A stretch of DNA of 64,000 nt from Flavobacteriales bacterium (GCA_019912395.1 JAIOIH010000049.1:1-64000), one strand, 5' to 3'; positions 10,330-20,001 are shown, counted from the first letter of the stretch. Notes: generated by a model not told the origin, from the letters alone. Made by a program: numbers and translations.

Positions 10330-11208
10330 CTAGTACAGCGCGATGCCAACAGTTGTCCGCCCTTGCTCGGTGTAGCATGACACCCATACCACACCGCGGC
10401 TCTGGAGATGCATTGAATAGGCAGTGCCCACATTGCGGGCTTCATGCACAATGCGACCGAGCGCGTCGGTGACCACCAGACGATCCATGGCCTGATCACT
10501 GTACACGAGCACTTGGTCGCTTCCGGGCACGGGGCGCACTGAAAGGCTCGGGTCGGATACGATGCTGCTGATCCCTGTATGGTCCACTTCGACAAGGCTG
10601 AGGCTATCGATAAAGATGTATTGCTCGCAAGAGGGAATGGAGCCGATGGTCAATAGGAGATGGGCCACTGTATCGGGTATGGTGAGCGCGATCTCCTTTA
10701 ATTGCCAGTTCGCGTTCAGGACGGCCCCTGACTCACCCAAAAGCATGGCACCCGGAAGGTTCGATGCGTGTGTGTAGGAGGATGATGGATCCAAGCCGGA
10801 CTTGAAACCGTACACCGCTACGCCGCCGCAATTGTTCGTGTAGTCGCCGGACTCAGGGATCTTGGCGGCCAATTGCAGGCGGTAATCACGTCCCGGAAGG
10901 AGTGGTGCATTCAGGTGTTGAGCAAGGGCTTCCGCTTTGGTGGGAGAGACGGCCGAGCAGAGGAAGCCGACCCAACCTTGGCCGGAATAAGCTTGTGTGG
11001 ATGTCGGGAAAGGAGTTAGTTCAAGGAAGGAACAATTGTAGAAGTCCGGTGTGATGATCGCCGTAAACCAACCTTCGGCCAAGTCCACTTGGCCGTGGCC
11101 GGTGGGGCATTGGATGTAGTTCTCGAAGTCCCCATTGATAAGTCCGACCTGGGCGTGCAGTCCGGAACCGGTCAACAGCGCTGTCGCCAAGAATAGTGTG
11201 TATTTCAT
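10330..11208 (-). CDS. T9SS type A cargo protein with N-terminal lectin-like domain
   Basis: A 292-aa exported protein; signal peptide MKYTLFLATALLTGSGLHA. The mature protein opens LINGDFENYIQCPTGHGQVD and continues AEGWFTAIITPDFYNCS, the jelly-roll-like N-terminal module often found in Bacteroidota surface proteins ('N-x-FE-Y--CP ... A-GW ... TPD-F--C'). A type A CTD follows (LSVRPVPGSDQVLVYS, VTDALGRIVHEA, VVWVSCYTEQGRTTVGIAL). The very long frame that extends upstream to 11925 is an artefact; the signal peptide fixes the start. TACCTTTC lies about 20 nt upstream as a possible -7 box. Confidence 0.83.
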   Translation of the reverse strand: MKYTLFLATALLTGSGLHAQVGLINGDFENYIQCPTGHGQVDLAEGWFTAIITPDFYNCSFLELTPFPTSTQAYSGQGWVGFLCSAVSPTKAEALAQHLNAPLLPGRDYRLQLAAKIPESGDYTNNCGGVAVYGFKSGLDPSSSYTHASNLPGAMLLGESGAVLNANWQLKEIALTIPDTVAHLLLTIGSIPSCEQYIFIDSLSLVEVDHTGISSIVSDPSLSVRPVPGSDQVLVYSDQAMDRLVVTDALGRIVHEARNVGTAYSMHLQSRGVVWVSCYTEQGRTTVGIALY

Positions 11209-11351
11209 GTGGTGGTTTGTGAAGGAAAGGTAAGCATGGATCCCGTTGACAACGGCCCAGCTGGTGTGTTCCCCTACCACCTGCGCTCGGCTTTCTGGCG
11301 AGGGAGCAGGGGGAAATGGGCCTCCCGTCCCCCATGAGCATCGATGCACCC

Positions 11352-12494
11352 TCACGGCTCTATCTCCACCTCCTGCCACTGCTGGTTGTTGAGCGCGGGG
11401 TCGGTGTTGGGGTCGTACAACGCGTTGTTGCTGGGCACGTATTCGCCGTTGCTGTTCATCCAGTACTGATCGGCGCCGGACTCCACTTGGTATCTTTTGC
11501 CGTCCTCGGGATTGGTCACGGTATTCTCGTCCATGATGTAGTTGTTGAACCGGTTCTGGATGCGGTCGTTGGACTCTTGCCGGGAATTGTACGCGTCCAT
11601 ACTGCTCTTGTTGATGGCGTCCTGCGTTTCCCGGTGTGTCCGCTGTTGCTGATCGAAGTTGCGCTGGTTCTGCTGCATGCGTGCATTGTGCTGGCTCCAG
11701 CTCTGGTTCGTCTTCTGTTGTTCGTTCGCGTTGTACGCGGCGATCTGTTGGGGATTGTCCTGCGTGTTGATGATGCCGTTCAGCAAGGAGCGCTTGGCAT
11801 TCGCGAAGCGGCTTTCCTCCGCCTCCAGCAGTTGGAAACTCGTGAACCAGTACACGTCGTTCTGCCCTTGGCTCACGCTCATGTTCACGATCATGAACAC
11901 GGGTTTGCCCTCCTTGCTTTTCCACTCGGTTCCCAATGCGCTGTGTTGCTCCTGCGATGGGGCGGACTTGAACAGCTTTGCGCTGTACGCCCGGTTCCGT
12001 TCAGCCACTTGCGGCAAGGGATACTGCTTCAGGAGCTGGAAACCGTTGCTGGTCATCTGGGGGAGGATATCCTGCTGCAGGTAGGCGTCCACGGGCATGG
12101 GCCGGCGCATGGCTTGCCCGGACATCTGGTAGACCTGCTGCATGTTCGGGTCGTTGCTGAACATGTTCGTGGATCCGCTCCGGTAGTAGACCTTCACCCC
12201 GCCCGGACCAACGATGTGCGGTTCTTCCGCGGTCTGCGGGGTCATGATCTTCCAACTCTCGGGCAGGGGCATGCGATAGCTGACCATGCCTGTCTTGGCA
12301 TCCATCACCGGGTGCAGGGTCAGCTTTTCGGAACTTCCGGAATTGTTCGACCGGTCCCCCGGTGAGGCTTGGGACATCGGGTCCAGGGCATCCGGGGTGC
12401 CCGAGCCATACGCATCCGCTCCGTTGTTCTGCGCATTGGTGCAGGATGCGAGCGCTGCGAAGAGGGTCGTGTAGAGGAGGAGTGCGGGTTTCAT
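11352..12494 (-). CDS. lipoprotein of unknown function
   Basis: A 380-aa protein whose signal ends in a lipobox (LFAALASC, Cys17-18 region), so it should be lipid-anchored. After a Gly/Ser/Asp-rich linker a compact domain starts LTLHPVMDAKTGMVSYRMPLP and continues with W-K-I and 'GPGGVKVYY'. The second half is very rich in Gln and Asn (NEQQKTNQSW, RMQQNQRNFDQQQRTH) and helical, perhaps extended. An alternative Met five codons upstream exists. I do not recognise the family; DUF-type envelope proteins with a Gln-rich tail are common in this phylum. Confidence 0.75.
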   Translation of the reverse strand: MKPALLLYTTLFAALASCTNAQNNGADAYGSGTPDALDPMSQASPGDRSNNSGSSEKLTLHPVMDAKTGMVSYRMPLPESWKIMTPQTAEEPHIVGPGGVKVYYRSGSTNMFSNDPNMQQVYQMSGQAMRRPMPVDAYLQQDILPQMTSNGFQLLKQYPLPQVAERNRAYSAKLFKSAPSQEQHSALGTEWKSKEGKPVFMIVNMSVSQGQNDVYWFTSFQLLEAEESRFANAKRSLLNGIINTQDNPQQIAAYNANEQQKTNQSWSQHNARMQQNQRNFDQQQRTHRETQDAINKSSMDAYNSRQESNDRIQNRFNNYIMDENTVTNPEDGKRYQVESGADQYWMNSNGEYVPSNNALYDPNTDPALNNQQWQEVEIEP

Positions 12495-12687
12495 GAGCTG
12501 TGGGATCATCGATGGGGTACCACGAATTTATCGGGAATTTGCCGTGGAAAGGGCGTTTCTCCCCCGAATTGGGGAGGCTGAAGAGAACGATGTGGGCTTT
12601 CGTTGATCGGCTCAGCTCAGCGTTCATCAACCCGCCGGCGCCGGACCACGGCACCTGATCGCCGTCCGATCATCGCCTGAACCGGCT

Positions 12688-13215
12688 TTAGGAACCGGGC
12701 AATGGACCAAGGGTGAGGGCCCCTCTGGCGGTTCGGTCCCGGAGATGATCCGAACGACGGTAGAACACCAATGACACCGAGCTATACCTGCGTCCCGTGG
12801 TGATCGGGAATGCGAAAAGCAGGATAAGCCGCAAGCCGTTCGGCACGGGTTGGAACAACAGTTCCTGGTAGTGCCCGTCGTTGCCATGGATCCAATTGTT
12901 CAGTAGTGCATTCGGAAGGAGCGCGAGCACGATGCTCAAGACGGCGAGCCCCATGAACAGGAAGGCGTGTCGTTTCCATTGGTCCCAACTGGTGCGGAAA
13001 AGGGCCGTGTAGGAGGTGCCTTCACCTTTCAGCAGGAGCATCAGCATGATGATCGAAACGATGTTCATCAGCGTAGCAGTGAGCATCCAAAAGCGGACCG
13101 AGCCCGACCAGGACCCTACAGCCCAAGCGATCACTGCCTGGAAGAAAAGAAAGAGCAGTGAACGGCTGAAGAGCACCACGATAGGCCGCTTCGCAGTACT
13201 AGCTGCCCACGTCAT
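12688..13215 (-). CDS. CPBP-like membrane protein, probably truncated
   Basis: A 175-aa membrane protein with four predicted spans (about RPIVVLFSRSLLFLFFQAVI, WMLTATLMNIVSIIMLMLLL, AFLFMGLAVLSIVLALLPNA, LRLILLFAFPITTG). The stretch LKGEGTSYTALFRTSWDQWK and the run up to FPITTG resemble the N-terminal two thirds of a Bacteroidota CPBP-like family that usually continues with a GIAELPTYFGYVMPRL-type segment. Here that segment is missing and the last 35 residues look unrelated, so the gene is probably broken at its 3' end. It overlaps the stop of the DUF6544 gene by 17 bp, which suggests translational coupling. Confidence 0.55.
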   Translation of the reverse strand: MTWAASTAKRPIVVLFSRSLLFLFFQAVIAWAVGSWSGSVRFWMLTATLMNIVSIIMLMLLLKGEGTSYTALFRTSWDQWKRHAFLFMGLAVLSIVLALLPNALLNNWIHGNDGHYQELLFQPVPNGLRLILLFAFPITTGRRYSSVSLVFYRRSDHLRDRTARGALTLGPLPGS

Positions 13216-14293
13216 ACCGAACCGAGGTGACCGTGAATTGCCCGTAGGAAAACGGACCATCGGGCATGTGCCAGACGCCTTCACCATAGCCAACGAGGAG
13301 GATGCCATTGAATTCGCGATGATCGCGAGCAGGGGTGCTGAAGCGTCGCTTGGCCGGTGGACGCTCGGAAACGGAATAGCGATCATCACTGATGAAATCG
13401 ACGATGCGATCCTGATGATCGAAGATCAGTACAGCGTTTATGGTGATCCCCTTGTTCGTGAACGAAGCCTGTGCCGAACGGTCATCCACCGCTGTCCACG
13501 TGATGCGCGGATCGATCAGCGCGCCCGGCGCGAAGAGGCACAGGTCGTTGAACCAGGTCACCGTTTCGGCGGTGTCCAGCATGGGGCCATTTGCTTTGGC
13601 CACGGGCACCAGCCCCAGCAACTTCACCAGCATGTTTGCCTTGCCGTCCGTGAAGGCGTGCAGCCCCTTGACGGGCAACCCTTTCATTTGCGCGTCCATC
13701 CAGAAGAAGCGCGAGGGTTCCCCGAAGCTGTTGGTCTGCACGGTGGTGAACGGCATCCAGGGGCCATCGAACTCGCGAATGGCGCCTGTGAAGGTCAGTT
13801 GCATGTTGCGCGGGCGAAGCGTACCGACCACGCCGGCCTTGCGCAGGAAGCGTTGGACCGGCGATGGGAGCGGGAGGAGGTCTTCTTCCGAAATGCGGTG
13901 TGCGGGCAGCGTCAACGAATGGTTCATCGTTTCCGATGCGGCTTCCAAGTAGTGCTTCCTGAAGTTCCACATGGCAGCGGCGGAGATCACGGCCAGCAGC
14001 AGGATCACGTTCGCCCATGTGCCGTAGCTTGCCTCCTGCCAGCTCCGGAAGATGATGAACTGCGAGAGCACAATGGCCGGGATCGCCAGGGTCCACCATT
14101 TCTCGATCCGCAGGATCAACAGCAAAGCGGACAGGAGGAACAGGGCGGCGCACAGCAACCAGGCCATGCCCATTGCTCGGCTGATCGGTTGGAGCAGCAA
14201 GCTGGACCGCCCGATCGCAAAGGCCTTGGTGAAGCCCATGATGTGGATGGAACCATGGATGGCCAACACGGTGATCACCAGGATCCGAAGCAT
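13199..14293 (-). CDS. DUF6544 family membrane protein
   Basis: A 364-aa protein with four N-terminal membrane spans within residues 1-115 (MLRILVITVLAIHGSIHIMG; MAWLLCAALFLLSALLLILR; TLAIPAIVLSQFIIF; NVILLLAVISAAAMW) and a soluble C-terminal domain from about residue 145 (LPSPVQRFLRKAGVVG, MQLTFTGAIREFDGPWMPF, SRFFWMDAQMKGLPVKGLHAF, ETVTWFNDLCLFAPGALID). That soluble domain is characteristic of the DUF6544 family, whose function is unknown. It is the first gene of a two-gene unit with the CPBP-like gene behind it. Confidence 0.85.
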   Translation of the reverse strand: MLRILVITVLAIHGSIHIMGFTKAFAIGRSSLLLQPISRAMGMAWLLCAALFLLSALLLILRIEKWWTLAIPAIVLSQFIIFRSWQEASYGTWANVILLLAVISAAAMWNFRKHYLEAASETMNHSLTLPAHRISEEDLLPLPSPVQRFLRKAGVVGTLRPRNMQLTFTGAIREFDGPWMPFTTVQTNSFGEPSRFFWMDAQMKGLPVKGLHAFTDGKANMLVKLLGLVPVAKANGPMLDTAETVTWFNDLCLFAPGALIDPRITWTAVDDRSAQASFTNKGITINAVLIFDHQDRIVDFISDDRYSVSERPPAKRRFSTPARDHREFNGILLVGYGEGVWHMPDGPFSYGQFTVTSVRYDVGS

Positions 14294-14722
14294 GCGGGCG
14301 GAAGGATTTTCGCTGGGTTCATCGCACTGACATCCGCATCGGCAAGTGGTTCAGAGGGTGGTGACCGAACCCATGCCAAGACCAACAATGGAGCACGAAT
14401 TTCCTCGAACGCGGGTGAGTACACACTGATCGCGGTCAGGTTCCGGGGACGGGCCGTGGCTCTCGTCGCACTTGGGGGACGCTCCGTTGCTTGCACGTGG
14501 TGGAAAGCGTACCCGCACCATGCATGGAACTTGTACGTTCACACGGCATCCGCTCCCGTGTCCACCTGCCGTACTCGCCCCACTTGTGTCATGGTGGTGT
14601 GTTCGGGGACCTCTAGCCCGTCTTGTTCCTGTGCACGCATGACAATGATGGAAATGGTAGAGCCCGGTAAAAATGAACCTGCGAAGGGGTGGGACCACGG
14701 CGGTTCCGGTCCGTCGCAACGC
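14294..14722. other. 429-bp intergenic region
   Basis: Lies upstream of the DUF6544 gene and downstream of the DUF389 gene, both on the minus strand. Short open frames occur on both strands but have biased, low-complexity translations (Arg/Pro/His) and no start context. Nothing else stands out. Confidence 0.5.
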
Positions 14723-15700
14723 TTACGTGCCCAGCCCCGCATGGGTGATCAATGGGATCACCTCCACGGTGATGTTGCTGCGGCACCCCGTGGCTTTCTC
14801 CACGTCCGCCGCGATGGTACCGGCCAAGGCCTTGGGAACCTCTCCGCCGAAATGCCGGCGCACGATCACATTGATCAGTGCATCGGTCTTGTTCAGCAAG
14901 GTCACATTGATGGTGCTTCCCTCATCGATGAAGCCCGGTACGCGCTCGATCGTTGCGGCGGTGGTTCCGCGGATCGCCTTTTCCTGGTCGAGGTGGTGCC
15001 TGCGGATCCCCCGGAGGAAGAGGATGAGGCCGCTGCCGAGGATGTTCAATCCGAGGATGTTCAGCGACATGAGCACCAGGGCATTCAGGGCGACGTCCAT
15101 GTTCCCGAATGCCAGGCCGATACCGACGACCGCGGCGGGTGGCATCAGGGAAACGGCGATCTGCACGCCGATCACGGCGTCCAGCACCTGGCCCCAAGGT
15201 GATTCCACACGCCTTGGCTCGGCGGTGAGCGCGAGTGCCGCCGCCGCACCCGCGCTGATGGCGATGATGATGTTCAGCGCAAGGTCCTGGGAGGTCGGGA
15301 TCGCCCGCAGCGCGATCTCCGACGTGAAGGTGTAGCCACCGATGTAGTGCTGGAGGAACAGGGTGAGCCCGTAGGCGATGCTGCTGCCGATGAGCAGCAG
15401 GCCGACCACTTGCTTCAATAGGCCGCGGGCCACCACTCCGGGTTTCCGGTAGATCGCTCCGATGCATACCGCGCGGGACGGTGCCATGAAGGGTGCCACG
15501 CACATGGACCCGATGACCACGGCCGGGCTGTTGAGCAGCAATCCGGCCGTGGCCAGTCCGGCCGCGGCGATAGCCATCGAAATATAGCCGGGTGAGATCA
15601 CGGCACCGGCGAGGGCGCGTTGCTCCAGCGTCGTGTAGTAGTTGCGGATACCCCAGATGCCGGGTCGGAGGTCCCAAACATTATCGGACGAATGTGCCAT
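14723..15700 (-). CDS. DUF389 family membrane protein
   Basis: A 325-aa integral membrane protein of the DUF389/TIGR00341 type. Several spans are visible (GYISMAIAAAGLATAGLLL, AVVIGSMCVAPFMAPSRAV, KQVVGLLLIGSSIAYGLTLF, LALNIIIAISAGAAAALAL, VIGVQIAVSLMPPAAVVGIG, LNALVLMSLNILGLNILGSG), with the family-typical core 'SPAVVIGSM-VAPFM-P' and 'ALMPPAAV-GIG'. The soluble C-terminal domain (about residues 250-325) has alternating strands. Function of the family is unknown. The start MAHSSDNVWDL is preferred over an upstream Met with no homology-like sequence. Confidence 0.88.
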   Translation of the reverse strand: MAHSSDNVWDLRPGIWGIRNYYTTLEQRALAGAVISPGYISMAIAAAGLATAGLLLNSPAVVIGSMCVAPFMAPSRAVCIGAIYRKPGVVARGLLKQVVGLLLIGSSIAYGLTLFLQHYIGGYTFTSEIALRAIPTSQDLALNIIIAISAGAAAALALTAEPRRVESPWGQVLDAVIGVQIAVSLMPPAAVVGIGLAFGNMDVALNALVLMSLNILGLNILGSGLILFLRGIRRHHLDQEKAIRGTTAATIERVPGFIDEGSTINVTLLNKTDALINVIVRRHFGGEVPKALAGTIAADVEKATGCRSNITVEVIPLITHAGLGT

Positions 15701-15925
15701 GGTGAAGTGTGCAGGTGAGGACGGGACGGATCGACAGCCAAGATCGATCTTATCGAAAACGCTTTCTTCAGCAGAAGTTCTCCAGACCAAGGAAGTGCTG
15801 TCGACCGAAGCGGTAGGTGAGGAATATCAGTAGGCAAGAAGGACCATCAAGAATAATTGCACCGAGGACGGGTCCTGGATCCGCCAGCCCCCCGCACTCG
15901 CTCGTGTATCCGCCGCCGCCTGTCC

Positions 15926-17593
15926 TTACTCCCGCACGATCATCGCTTGGGCCTGTGTCCCCAGGCCCTCGAAGCGGGCGATGTAGTGGCCCGGTGCAAG
16001 CCGGGAGATATCGATCGTGCCATCCGTGCCTTGCGGTCCGCTGGCCAGCAGCACTTCGCGACCGGCCAAGTCCAACACTCGCACCCGCATCACGGGGAAC
16101 GACGCACGGAAGTTGACCGCCGCGGTGGAGGGCACCGGGTATACCAAGGGCCGATCCTCCATCACCGTTTCCGCCGTGGAGGCCGTGGGGTCCACGATGA
16201 TGAACTGCCACATCATCTGGCTGATGTGCATGAGGTTGTGGCAATGGTACATCAACGGCCATCCGTCGGTGGTGTACTCGGCGAAGCGCATGATCACGCG
16301 CACCGTGTCGTCCACATCCACGTTCACCACGGACTTGGGTCCGCGTTCCCATTCGGGTGGTTCTTCACCGTTACGGTCCAGCACATAGAATGATCCGGCG
16401 TGCATGGTCATCGGATGGGCCATGTTCGAGTGGTTGATGTAGGTCCAGATCTCGGTGTCGCCCAGCATGATGGTGTCATTGATCACGTTCATGTCCCACG
16501 CTAAGCCGTTGAGCCGGAAATTGCCGATGCCGCTCACCATGCCCGTGCCCGTGATCTCCTTGATGCGTGTGCGGGCCGCTGTTGCTTCGGGGTAGGGCTG
16601 CACGTCCACCAGGGTGGTGGGTATCGTTGTGATCGGATCGCTCGTTTGCGGCCCCACGCGGATCCGCAGGATCGGGAAGTCGATACCGTTCAGCGGACTG
16701 GTTTCCCACAGGATGTTGTTCGACCCCGGAGCGGTCATGGGCAATTCGCTGCCGTAGCTCATCAGCATCAGGCTGTCCCCTTCCAGGCCGGTGAGGTCCA
16801 CGAGGATCTCGGCGCGTTCACCGCTGGAAAGCATGAGCCGCGTCATGGTCACCGGGGCGGAAAGCAGACCTCCTTCGCTGGCGATGACATGGAACGGGAT
16901 GTTGCCTTCAAAGCCGAACGGATAGTAGCGCGCGGTGGAAGCGTTCGCGATCCGCAGGCGCACCACTTGCGCAGGGCATTCCAAATAAGGGTGCGGGGTG
17001 CCGTTCACCAGGATCGAATCGCCGTAGGGTGCGAAGATGAACTGTCCGGCGGACGAGAATTTCTTGTCCTGCACGGCCACGGGAAAGTCGTCCACGCCAT
17101 ACGTGCGCGGCAACGGTAGTTGGGCCTCTTCATCATCCTGCACGATGATCAGACCGGCCGCGCCCTTGTTCACCTGCTGGCCAATGAGGCCCATGGTGTG
17201 CGGGTGGTACACATAGACGCTGGCCTTGTCGATCACTTTGTACTTCACGTCCCATACTTCGCCGGGCTGCAACACCAGGGGCGGGCTGCCGTCGAACTCG
17301 GGTGGCACCTCCATGCCGTTCCAGTGCATGCCGGAGATCTCCGAAAGCTGGTTGGTCACCCGGAAGCGGGCGGTATCCCCCTTGTGCAAGATCAACGTGG
17401 CACCGAGGAACGGTGAGCTGATGCCGTACGTCTCCGTCACCACACCCGGATAGAATTCATGGGTGCTCTCGTTCAGGACCAAATTGAAGGTGTCCATGTC
17501 CAGCGCCGGGGGTATGGCCAGCGGGTTCTGCGCATGGGCCGTGGAGACGGCAAGGAGGAAGCAGGCAACGGGCAAGGTGTATTGGTTCTGCAT
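15926..17593 (-). CDS. multicopper oxidase with T9SS type A sorting domain; trinuclear site looks incomplete
   Basis: A 555-aa exported three-cupredoxin protein with signal peptide (QYTLPVACFLLAVSTAHA). Copper-site motifs are HWNG (residue 90), YHPHTMG (130), HPMTMH (about 400) and HCHNLMHISQMM near 455, then a CTD (VYPVPSTAAVNFRASFPV ... GHYIARFEGLGTQAQAMIVRE). The last motif keeps the type 1 copper Cys, His and Met. However, typical enzymes have HWHG and HPxHxH, so two ligand histidines of the type 2/3 cluster appear replaced by Asn and Thr. It may be an electron-transfer or binding protein rather than an oxidase. A minus-strand ATACTTTG box lies 43 nt upstream. Confidence 0.88.
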   Translation of the reverse strand: MQNQYTLPVACFLLAVSTAHAQNPLAIPPALDMDTFNLVLNESTHEFYPGVVTETYGISSPFLGATLILHKGDTARFRVTNQLSEISGMHWNGMEVPPEFDGSPPLVLQPGEVWDVKYKVIDKASVYVYHPHTMGLIGQQVNKGAAGLIIVQDDEEAQLPLPRTYGVDDFPVAVQDKKFSSAGQFIFAPYGDSILVNGTPHPYLECPAQVVRLRIANASTARYYPFGFEGNIPFHVIASEGGLLSAPVTMTRLMLSSGERAEILVDLTGLEGDSLMLMSYGSELPMTAPGSNNILWETSPLNGIDFPILRIRVGPQTSDPITTIPTTLVDVQPYPEATAARTRIKEITGTGMVSGIGNFRLNGLAWDMNVINDTIMLGDTEIWTYINHSNMAHPMTMHAGSFYVLDRNGEEPPEWERGPKSVVNVDVDDTVRVIMRFAEYTTDGWPLMYHCHNLMHISQMMWQFIIVDPTASTAETVMEDRPLVYPVPSTAAVNFRASFPVMRVRVLDLAGREVLLASGPQGTDGTIDISRLAPGHYIARFEGLGTQAQAMIVRE

Positions 17594-17636
17594 GGACCGA
17601 GGTTTGGTGGATCAAGCTTAGAAGATCCGCGAAGAC

Positions 17637-17644
17637 CAAAGTAT
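17637..17644 (-). promoter_or_regulatory. -7 box ATACTTTG for the multicopper oxidase gene
   Basis: Minus-strand ATACTTTG, 43 nt before the ATG, fits the TAnnTTTG type with a one-base shift. Confidence 0.3.
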
Positions 17645-17835
17645 GATCGAAGTCAGATAACTGGATGTCTTGATCTTGGCGGGCCTGTTACTTCCGGATA
17701 TTCCCATGGCTCGAAGGACATGAATGATCTGTATACCTCCAAAGGCTCCAAGTTTGTCCCATGCTGAGGACCGGCTTCCTTTTTCGAGTGATGGATCCCT
17801 GGAGGGCACAGGGCCGGTCCTTGGGTGAGCCGGGG

Positions 17836-20001
17836 TCATTCGCGCACCATCCGCCCGATCACCGCTCCTGTACCGCTGTCCTGCAGCCAGTAGCTTCCCG
17901 GCACCAAACAGCTTGCATCGATCACTTGCGGTGCGGGGCCTCGCAATACGGTGGAGAGCACCACGCGGCCCACGGCATCACGCACCACCAGGCGTTGCCC
18001 GGTGCCATCCAGCGCCAGGTGTACAAGCCCGGTGGTGGGCACGGGCCAGAGCATGACGGACTGGTGTGTTGATGCATTCGGGAGGCCGGTGGTAAGGTCG
18101 GCCTCCACGCAGATGGTGAACTGCCCGGCATCCGCTCCTCCCGCATTCCAAACGCGAAGAAGGTGATCGGTGTCCGGAGGGAGGCCCGGCAGGGTGAGCG
18201 CTCCCACCACCCCCATGGTGCAGCTGATCTGCGTGCCTCCACAGGCCGTGTACAGCGCCGTGTTCAGCGGTTGGCCATCCGTTGCCGCGAGCACTACCTG
18301 ATGGTCTACGGCCTGGCCGCTGTTGAACCTGAACCAGACATCAACGATGGGCGCATACGGGTTGCAGCTCGGGTTGGGCGTTGGTTGTGCGTATGCGCAC
18401 ACGTTCGTTGCCGTGACCGTGGTGCAGGTGCCAAGCGGTTGGAGGGTCAGCAGCACGGCATCCGCACATTGGTCGCCTTCGGCCAAGGGGCTGCAGGCCG
18501 GAGCGCAGGACATGGACAGGTTGAATTCACCTTCCGCCGCGCTGTAGCCATGCACAAGGATCAGATAGTCCGTGCCCGTCACGGTGGGGAACACCACGCG
18601 TGATCGAGTGCCGCAACCGGGGGCGTCGTCATTGCCTGCCACACATAGGGGCGCACTGCACGATCCGGTGAACACGCTGATCTTCGAATCATAGGCCGTC
18701 CCGGTACAAGTGCTCAAGGTCACCTCATCGCCTGTACCGGTGAAGGTGTACCACAGGCCCTTGCTGGTGATGTTCGCCGGGCCGCAGGTGGGTCCGCTCG
18801 TGAACAGCCCCGTGGCCGTGCTCGCCGTGATGGTGTACCCGCACGTGATCGGCAGCGCTCCGGCGCAGATGGCGTTCGCTGGCATCGGCCCCAAGGTGGT
18901 GAAGGCAACGGGCCCGGTTACGTAACTGCTGTCCGTGGCGCATTGCTCATGGAGGTACAAGGCGTATTCCGTCTCCTCGGTGAGCCCGCTGATCGTTACC
19001 GGCGGGCCGTCCACCCCGTTCTGGCCGGTGACGGTGGTGCCCGTGCCCGGCGTGAAATTGGCAGGCCCGTACTCGATCACGAACTGGGCGGTCGGGTTGG
19101 CGGTGGTCCATTGCACCACCGCCTGCGTTCCGGTGGTGGTGATGCCCAGATTGGTCGGTGCCGGGCAAGTGGTGCAATGCACGCCCAGGCTGAACGATCC
19201 GCTGGCCGATCCCACGCCGTGGACCTGGAAGAAATAGGTCTCGCCGGGCTGGGCATCGAATTGCACCGTGGAGCATGTGCCCACGCCCGGTGTATTGTTG
19301 TTGCCGACCACGCAAGGGAGCGTGCCACAGCTTCCGCGGTACACGCTCAATTGGGTGTCGTACGCTGGATCGGGGCACGTGGTGGCCACCACATTGCCCA
19401 CCAGGTCGGTGGCCACGTACCACACGGCGGGCGCGGTAAGCGAGGTCTGGCAAGGGATGACATCGTCCGGTGTCGCGCCCGCCGTGGAGCCGTCCAAGGT
19501 CTCACCGCAGCTGATGGGAAATGCTCCGGAACACTCGTCGTTCAGGATCTCCTGACAATCGACGGTGAGCGTGAAGGTCCCGGTGGCGCCGTTGTACCCC
19601 TGAACCAGCACCAGGTATTCGCCTCCTTCCCAGGTGGCGAAGGTCAGCTGCGATCCCAGCCCACAAGCTCCGCCATCGTCGTTCCCGCCGATGCACTGCA
19701 GACCGTCGCAACTGCCTTGGTACACATTGATCTTGGTATCGAAGTTATTCTGTGCGCAGGTGGAAACGGTGATGGAACCGCTTACCCCCAGCACCGTGTA
19801 CCAGATCCCCGGTGCGCTGACAGACGTGACGCAGGTGGGGGCGGCATCCAGGGTTGCGGCCACCGTGGAGCCGGTCACGCTCGTTCCGCAGGCCACGGGT
19901 ATCGGGTTCGCGCAATCGTCATTGGCCGGAGCTTGTGCGGTGGCTTGGAGAACGGCCATGGTGAACACTGCGAGAAGGAGTTGGCGTGCGAATGGGCGCA
20001 T
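17836..20001 (-). CDS. large T9SS type A surface protein with repeated NDDC domains and an Fn3 domain
   Basis: A 721-aa exported protein; signal peptide MRPFARQLLLAVFTMAVLQATA. It has four related modules, three of them opening 'NDDCANPIPVACG', 'NDECSGAFPISCG' and 'NAICAGALPITCG' and each carrying WYT(V/F), 'DTKINVYQGSC' type strands and a 'CIGGNDDGG-CG' loop; a later one begins GDQCADAVLLTL. A fibronectin type III-like domain (PAPTNLGITTTGTQAVVQWT) sits between the second and third modules. The end is a CTD (VMLWPVPTTGLVHLALDG ... DSGTGAVIGRMVRE). Such modules occur in adhesin-like cell-surface proteins of the phylum; binding partner unknown. Paired cysteines suggest disulfides. Confidence 0.85.
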   Translation of the reverse strand: MRPFARQLLLAVFTMAVLQATAQAPANDDCANPIPVACGTSVTGSTVAATLDAAPTCVTSVSAPGIWYTVLGVSGSITVSTCAQNNFDTKINVYQGSCDGLQCIGGNDDGGACGLGSQLTFATWEGGEYLVLVQGYNGATGTFTLTVDCQEILNDECSGAFPISCGETLDGSTAGATPDDVIPCQTSLTAPAVWYVATDLVGNVVATTCPDPAYDTQLSVYRGSCGTLPCVVGNNNTPGVGTCSTVQFDAQPGETYFFQVHGVGSASGSFSLGVHCTTCPAPTNLGITTTGTQAVVQWTTANPTAQFVIEYGPANFTPGTGTTVTGQNGVDGPPVTISGLTEETEYALYLHEQCATDSSYVTGPVAFTTLGPMPANAICAGALPITCGYTITASTATGLFTSGPTCGPANITSKGLWYTFTGTGDEVTLSTCTGTAYDSKISVFTGSCSAPLCVAGNDDAPGCGTRSRVVFPTVTGTDYLILVHGYSAAEGEFNLSMSCAPACSPLAEGDQCADAVLLTLQPLGTCTTVTATNVCAYAQPTPNPSCNPYAPIVDVWFRFNSGQAVDHQVVLAATDGQPLNTALYTACGGTQISCTMGVVGALTLPGLPPDTDHLLRVWNAGGADAGQFTICVEADLTTGLPNASTHQSVMLWPVPTTGLVHLALDGTGQRLVVRDAVGRVVLSTVLRGPAPQVIDASCLVPGSYWLQDSGTGAVIGRMVRE

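Noticed and set aside
13016-15202. A 728-residue plus-strand frame
   Set aside because: It lies antisense to DUF6544 and DUF389 genes and has low-complexity Arg/Gly/His sequence; a shadow frame.
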